A DNA stretch of 64,000 bases, from assembly GCA_031292515.1 (NCBI GenBank), contig JARLGZ010000054.1, forward strand, positions 210,356 to 274,355, written 5' to 3'. Position 1 is the first letter of the stretch. Every line of letters starts with the position of its first letter. The position numbers and the translations under genes were made by a program. The notes beneath the pieces are model-generated. The model did not search any database. It saw only the letters and a program-made list of their open reading frames with translations, and was not told the DNA's origin. This DNA is from Puia sp. GTDB taxonomy: Bacteria > Bacteroidota > Bacteroidia > Chitinophagales > Chitinophagaceae. Shown in pieces: positions 59,602 through 64,000 of the stretch.

Positions 59602-60469
59602 TCATCTTCGAATAGACCTGCCGGTAAGCCCTCGGGCTCTGGCAAAACCTGGCCTTGAATTGCCGGTTGAAATTGGAAAGGTTGTTGAACCCGCAGCTGT
59701 ACGTGATGTCGGCAATGCTTTTGTCGGTGTCGATAAGCAATTGGCAGGCCTGGTTGAGACGCATATTGTTGAGGAATGAGAAAAATGTCTTCTTCGTCCG
59801 CTCCTGGAAAAACCGGCAAAAAGACGTCCGGGTCATATATACCAAGGCGGCGACTTCTTCCAGCCTGATCTCCCGTTCATAATTCTGAAAAGTATATTGG
59901 AAGACCTTGTTCAGTCTTTCGGCATCCAGCGAATTATGCCCGATGATGCCCGGGTCGGATATAAACGAATAATCTTTCGAGGATGCCAGACGGTGCAGGA
60001 TATCCAGGAGGCGCAGCAGCCGCTCCATACCCGTCACTTCCAGCAATTCATGCATCTTCCGGGTGACCTCCTTTTTGGTGACCCCCGTGATATCCATACC
60101 CCGCGTCGACAGGCCAAAGAGATTCCGGATATTCTTAGCCTCGGGAAGCCTGAGCAGGTCTTGCCCCAGCGACTTTTCGGAGAAGTGGATGACGATCGAC
60201 CGGGCACGGCAGGCCGGGTTATTCTCATAGTAAGAGGCCGGATTTTTATAAAGATGCGGAAGGTTCGGTCCCATAAAGGTCAGATCTTCATCCCGGAACT
60301 CCGAAACGGTGTTGCCGATAAAACGTTTTCCCTGGCTTTGGGTGATGAGCACCAGTTCGAATTCAGGATGATAGTGCCAGGGTGTGGCAAAATAGGGATC
60401 GTCGAAGGCTTGCGCGAAAAACGAGTCTTCCCCGGTGGGTGGCAGATATTCCAGTACAGGGATCATCAT
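59591..60469 (-). CDS. AraC-family transcriptional regulator with cupin-type sensor
   Basis: A 292-residue regulator, similar in design to the one at 14983-15852. The N-terminal cupin-like part has HYHPEFELVLITQSQGKRFIGNTVSEF and FMGPNLPHLY. The C-terminus has two helix-turn-helix motifs (LEEVAALVYMTRTSFCRFFQE; IADITYSCGFNNLSNFNRQFK) and ends FCQSPRAYRQVY. It is divergent from the PhyH gene at 60642 and convergent with the MFS gene, so it probably controls this small sugar locus in response to the transported sugar. Confidence 0.92.
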   Translation of the reverse strand: MMIPVLEYLPPTGEDSFFAQAFDDPYFATPWHYHPEFELVLITQSQGKRFIGNTVSEFRDEDLTFMGPNLPHLYKNPASYYENNPACRARSIVIHFSEKSLGQDLLRLPEAKNIRNLFGLSTRGMDITGVTKKEVTRKMHELLEVTGMERLLRLLDILHRLASSKDYSFISDPGIIGHNSLDAERLNKVFQYTFQNYEREIRLEEVAALVYMTRTSFCRFFQERTKKTFFSFLNNMRLNQACQLLIDTDKSIADITYSCGFNNLSNFNRQFKARFCQSPRAYRQVYSKMISD

Positions 60470-60641
60470 AAATTATTTGACAGGTATCGTTGAAATGAAG
60501 TTACGATTTACCTGGAAATTATCAATAATTTGTAAAACCGGCTGTTTAGAGGACAACATTGTATCAGTGGTGGAGAATTTCGTGGTATAAAGGAAGCGCC
60601 GTACCCGATAATTTTAGGGTATAATCACCAGGAGGTCTTAT

Positions 60642-61472
60642 ATGGAAAAAACCTTTTTTACGGATAAACAGGTGGATGCCTATCACCGGGACGGCTATCT
60701 TGTGATAAAAGGCTTCTTTAGCCGGGAGGAGACGGACAGGCTCTACAAGGTGGCCGTAGAGGACGCCGTCATCAGCAAAAATTCATACGACGTAAACGAC
60801 GGCTCGGGGAAGAGGTCCAAACTGGCCTTGTGGTTTACCCCCGGAGACGATATCTATGGCATGGTCACCCGCAGCAGGAGGATGGTCGGATCGGTGGACG
60901 CCCTGCTGGACGGAACGGCTCCCATCTGTCATTTCCATTCCAAACTGATGCAAAAGGAGCCGCGGGTCGGCGGGGCCTGGGAATGGCACCAGGACTACGG
61001 CTACTGGTATAAGAATGAATTCCTGCTACCCGGACAGATGAACTCGGTGATGATCGCCATCACAAAAGCCACGAGAGAGAATGGCTGCCTGCAGGTGATA
61101 AAAGGCTCCCATAAGATGGGCCGGGTCGAACATGGCAAGGCGGGGGAGCAGGTGGGCGCCTCTCAACGATACGTGGACCTCGCGCTAAGGACCATGGAAC
61201 TCGTCCACGTCGAACTGGATCCGGGGGATGCCCTCTTCTTCCATAGCAATCTGCTCCACCGTTCGGATGCCAACCTGTCCGAAACATCCCGTTGGTCGCT
61301 GATCTCCTGTTATAACCGGCAAAGCAATATACCCTATAACGAAAAGTCGAATTCCTGCATCACCCCAATCCGGGAAGTCCCCGATGAGTGGATCCTGGAC
61401 ACAGGTGCCGCGGGGATTGCGGGCAGCATGGATTTCCTCGACAAGGAGAGCGACGTCACGCTCAAAGATTAA
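60642..61472 (+). CDS. Phytanoyl-CoA dioxygenase (PhyH)-family Fe(II)/2-oxoglutarate oxygenase
   Basis: A 276-residue protein. The iron facial triad is visible as HQDYGYW (His-x-Asp) and LLHRSDAN (distal His), and the 2-oxoglutarate Arg in SRWSLISCYNR. The N-terminus FFTDKQVDAYHRDGYLVIKGFFSREE is typical of the family. A strong AGGAGG six bases before the ATG fixes the start. Bacterial PhyH proteins hydroxylate or demethylate diverse small molecules. Its gene is 11 bp upstream of a GH36-like glycosidase, next to an MFS sugar porter and AraC regulator, which suggests a sugar or glycoside substrate (inference). Confidence 0.92.
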   Translation: MEKTFFTDKQVDAYHRDGYLVIKGFFSREETDRLYKVAVEDAVISKNSYDVNDGSGKRSKLALWFTPGDDIYGMVTRSRRMVGSVDALLDGTAPICHFHSKLMQKEPRVGGAWEWHQDYGYWYKNEFLLPGQMNSVMIAITKATRENGCLQVIKGSHKMGRVEHGKAGEQVGASQRYVDLALRTMELVHVELDPGDALFFHSNLLHRSDANLSETSRWSLISCYNRQSNIPYNEKSNSCITPIREVPDEWILDTGAAGIAGSMDFLDKESDVTLKD

Positions 61473-61483
61473 AGCGATTGCCC

Positions 61484-63820
61484 ATGAGAATTACAAGGTA
61501 TTGCCTGCTTCTCCTATCATTTTTTTTGTCCCGGACCCTCTTATCGACCGCTGCGGGTAAGCCCGTCCGCCCGTCACCGGGTGAGCGGATCGTCTACCGG
61601 CAGAATGGGCTCGTGTTCGAATGGGATCTCCGGCAGGATGATGCCCGGCTGATTCGACAGGCTACCGGTTCCGTGGTCTGGCAAGGCAGCCTGCTGCCTT
61701 CCTTTTGGCTGCTGGTAAACCATCACAATGAATTTGTAAAAGCCAGCCTGGCCGGTACCGGAGGTGACGGAACCCCGGAGACAGGTCACCGGACCTCGGA
61801 GACAGGTAACGGAATTTTGGAGACCGGCAACGGGACCTCGGAGACCGCCAATGGGACGCGGCTCGAATTGCCGCTGCGGATAGGCCGCCTCGGCCGGGGA
61901 CGACTCGTCATCGACAGGGAGGACTGGGGCATCCGGTTCTCATCGTTCTCGATAGAATGGGCGGTGCCTCCCCCGGCCATCATAGAGATGTATTTCGGCG
62001 CTTCGGATAAAATCTTGAAAGCTTCCCTGGTGCTGCCCGGCTGGGATCGCCCTTTTCTGCCCGACTGGCAATCTTTTGGCTATTGCGTGCCCGGCGCCAA
62101 GGAAGGCCCGGCCCAGAGCTATTTCAGAAACTGGGATTTCGGGCTGACCAATATCGCACTCGGCTCTTTCGGCCCTTCGATGGGAGTTCCCTACGGCGCC
62201 GCCTACCCAAAGCCATTGTATTTCGCGGGCATGGGTTCCGACGAAGGCTTTATCGCCCTGGGCGCGGGGGCCATTCCCGATGCGGCGATGTCTTTGCGGG
62301 TGCAGGCCACGAGAGGTTGTTTTCAATACGTCTATGACGAAGACAGCTGGGGAAGCCTTTCCTCCCGGGCGAGAACCTGGGCCGAGCCCCTCCGGATAAG
62401 CTTTGGAACCACCGCCTTCGAAGCCTTTAAAAACTACTACCGCTCTTTTCCTGTCCGTAGTCCGGCGCCGGTCTACGCCCCGGCGGCGTTTTTCAACACA
62501 TGGGGTCTGTGGAGAGAGAAGAAATATACCATCGCGCCCATCGCCGCCTTTGCCAGGAGCCTGGGCGCCTCCCTGCTCGTATTGGACGACGGATGGGAAT
62601 CGTCGCAGGGATCCGGCACGCCCTTTGGAAAAAGATTCCCCGACCTCAACGCCGATCTCGCGGCTGTCCATGATAGTGGCATGACGCACGGGCTGTGGGA
62701 GACCCTGGGATGGATCGATGACACGGCGGCTGCCGGGCTGACCGCCGCTGATTTGATCGTGGGAAAAGATGGTAAGCCGGTTAAGGCCAACTGGAATTTC
62801 GACCCTTCTTCTACGTCCTATTTTTGTCTCGATATCAGCTCCGCAAAGACCCGCGAGTTTTTAAGACAGCGTACCCTCAGAGAAATGCATACGCTGAAGC
62901 CCTCGCTGATAAAACTCGACTTTGGGTATGGATTTCCCCCACCCGGCATGGGGGTGCCCCGGAACCCGCTCTACCGCGGCGAAAGACAATATGCCGAAAT
63001 CCTCCGCCTGATCGCCACGACCGCGAAGAGCGCGGATCCTTCGGTAAAAATCATGTACTACGGCATCAGCCCCTTAGCCATAGAAGCGGTCGATATCGTT
63101 TCCCTCGACGACCAGGGAGACCTCTGGTATGATATCGCCGGAGGCCACGGGGAATGGAGCATATGGGCAAGCCTCTTGTCAGACAGGGGAGTAGCGGTGG
63201 CAGGGTCTTCCGGGTACAGCTGGGAACCCGACGACGAAGTGATATTGAATACGGCGATCATAGGATGCCCCGGCGCTTCGCTGCCGATTGCCCAACCCAA
63301 CGGTCAGCCGATACCCGAAAAATATCTCAACCGTCGCCTCGCAATCGACAAATTTTTTCGCAGGAGTATTTTGTGGCAACCAGTCTGGTTGAATAGCCTG
63401 ACGGGCAATTTCAACGGCCCTCCCCGCTTGAATTGCTGGGGCAGGATGGAGAAAATCGGCGACGACACCGTGTTGACAGCCCTGGCCTTAAGGGATGCCG
63501 TCCGCCCGTCCCGCCCCCAGGATCCGCCCGCACAACTCCCAATCCCGGGTATGGCAGGCGCTTACTGGAAGGGCCGGTGGGCCCTGATCTCCCAGGATGA
63601 CAAAGATATTCTGTCCACGCCTCGCCTGGCCCTTATTCCCTTTGACCCGGGAGAGATCGTCATCCCCTGCCCGGCAAAACCGGCAGCCATTACCCGGCTG
63701 AGCATGACCGGTGAGACGCTATACGACCGGTGGGAATGGAATAACGGCTTGCTGAAAGTGGATATGCCGGAAGACATACTGGCGAAGACCGCCGGCTTGC
63801 TGGTCCGGAAGAATAATTAG
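61484..63820 (+). CDS. GH36-like exported glycosidase (alpha-galactosidase clan)
   Basis: 778 residues from the ATG at 61484, giving MRITRYCLLLLSFFLSRTLLSTAAG; the longer frame overlaps PhyH and is rejected. An N-terminal beta-sandwich (about 30-310) precedes a TIM barrel with GASLLVLDDGWESSQG (near 362) and PSLIKLDFGYGFP, whose Asp479 is the expected nucleophile, and later IVSLDDQGDLW. The barrel resembles GH36 clan-D enzymes but lacks the KWDxNR motif of the window's other GH36, so specificity may differ. Residues 98-125 are a heptapeptide repeat (SETGNGT-like) encoded by 21-bp tandem units. Probably processes the glycoside imported by the MFS or modified by PhyH. Confidence 0.83.
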   Translation: MRITRYCLLLLSFFLSRTLLSTAAGKPVRPSPGERIVYRQNGLVFEWDLRQDDARLIRQATGSVVWQGSLLPSFWLLVNHHNEFVKASLAGTGGDGTPETGHRTSETGNGILETGNGTSETANGTRLELPLRIGRLGRGRLVIDREDWGIRFSSFSIEWAVPPPAIIEMYFGASDKILKASLVLPGWDRPFLPDWQSFGYCVPGAKEGPAQSYFRNWDFGLTNIALGSFGPSMGVPYGAAYPKPLYFAGMGSDEGFIALGAGAIPDAAMSLRVQATRGCFQYVYDEDSWGSLSSRARTWAEPLRISFGTTAFEAFKNYYRSFPVRSPAPVYAPAAFFNTWGLWREKKYTIAPIAAFARSLGASLLVLDDGWESSQGSGTPFGKRFPDLNADLAAVHDSGMTHGLWETLGWIDDTAAAGLTAADLIVGKDGKPVKANWNFDPSSTSYFCLDISSAKTREFLRQRTLREMHTLKPSLIKLDFGYGFPPPGMGVPRNPLYRGERQYAEILRLIATTAKSADPSVKIMYYGISPLAIEAVDIVSLDDQGDLWYDIAGGHGEWSIWASLLSDRGVAVAGSSGYSWEPDDEVILNTAIIGCPGASLPIAQPNGQPIPEKYLNRRLAIDKFFRRSILWQPVWLNSLTGNFNGPPRLNCWGRMEKIGDDTVLTALALRDAVRPSRPQDPPAQLPIPGMAGAYWKGRWALISQDDKDILSTPRLALIPFDPGEIVIPCPAKPAAITRLSMTGETLYDRWEWNNGLLKVDMPEDILAKTAGLLVRKNN
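61775..61858. repeat. In-frame 21-bp tandem repeat inside the GH36-like gene
   Basis: Four units (61775-61795, 61796-61816, 61817-61837, 61838-61858) encode PETGHRT, SETGNGI, LETGNGT and SETANGT. They sit in a loop of the N-terminal domain and lengthen it by 28 residues. Confidence 0.9.
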
Positions 63821-64000
63821 CGCATATCGGAGCATGGAGTGTACCTAAGACGGATGCGCCTGGTTGGAGTGAACCTGAAGATGGATGTGTCTGAAGATGG
63901 ATGTGTCTGAAGATGGGTGTGTCTGAAGACGCGGAAACTATCAAAGCTGCCGGAATAAAAATGAGAGACTATAAAAATGAGAGTCTATAAAAAGAAGAGT
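63821..64000. repeat. Two tandem arrays downstream of the GH36-like gene
   Basis: Array one: CTGAAGATGGATGTGT at 63875-63890, 63891-63906 and 63907-63922 with a partial copy. Array two: AAAAATGAGAG-CTAT at 63957-63972 and 63973-63988 plus a partial unit reaching the window end. No gene is seen here. Confidence 0.85.

Noticed and set aside
61388..61483. Upstream extension of the GH36-like gene into PhyH
   Set aside because: The added residues are Arg/Gly-rich, overlap the PhyH coding sequence and would bury the signal peptide that starts at 61484.

Overview
The window looks like a chromosomal segment of a glycan-degrading member of the Bacteroidota, most likely a Chitinophagaceae-type organism (inference). 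The basis is a SusC/SusD pair, families typical of this phylum (GH92, GH95, GH29, GH20, CE15), many signal-peptidase-II lipoproteins, mostly weak Shine-Dalgarno sequences, and several boxes matching the Bacteroidota -7 promoter element TAnnTTTG. No rRNA, tRNA, CRISPR array, integrase or insertion sequence was recognised.

Layout. 1-3.1 kb: an edge-truncated M1 metallopeptidase, a lipoprotein of unknown role and a broken PIN-domain (VapC-like) remnant. 3.1-9.9 kb (minus strand): a degraded polysaccharide locus with a CE15 glucuronoyl esterase, a GH29 fucosidase, an S1 sulfatase, the C-terminal half of a SusD without SusC, and a lipoprotein formylglycine-generating enzyme that could activate the sulfatase. 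10.2-14.9 kb (plus): a GH20 hexosaminidase with PA14 domain and a GH36 alpha-galactosidase. 15-22.5 kb: an AraC regulator, a GNAT acetyltransferase, a one-module NRPS (partial C, A, PCP, TE), an Sfp-type phosphopantetheinyl transferase and a membrane acyltransferase. 22.6-29.7 kb (minus): a complete eboABCDEF cluster, preceded on the same strand by a TMEM220-like membrane protein and a propeller/HEAT/cytochrome c lipoprotein. 32.7-43.7 kb: a MacB-type permease, GH95, GH92 and a very large ThuA/sugar-dehydrogenase/PKD/cytochrome c lipoprotein. 44.2-50.1 kb: SusC and SusD, a strong terminator and an exported tyrosine phosphatase. 50.3-58 kb: a stress/envelope-like group (PRC-barrel, TPR, universal stress protein, coiled-coil exported protein, ClC channel, OmpA lipoprotein). 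58-63.8 kb: a sugar MFS transporter, AraC regulator, phytanoyl-CoA-dioxygenase-like enzyme and a GH36-like glycosidase.

Three things stand out. First, the ebo metabolite-processing cluster lies close to a one-module NRPS and its PPTase; a functional link is plausible but unproven. Second, three neighbouring promoters (universal stress protein, coiled-coil protein, OmpA) share four 11-bp direct repeats with core TTCTAAT, then a 10-bp GC-rich spacer and a -7-like element. That is the geometry of a PhoB/OmpR-type activator site, and it suggests an uncharacterised regulon. Third, short tandem duplications (unit 9-21 bp) recur through the window, and in five genes they cover the gene's own stop codon.

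All assignments come from reading motifs by eye. No database search, structure prediction or promoter mapping was run.
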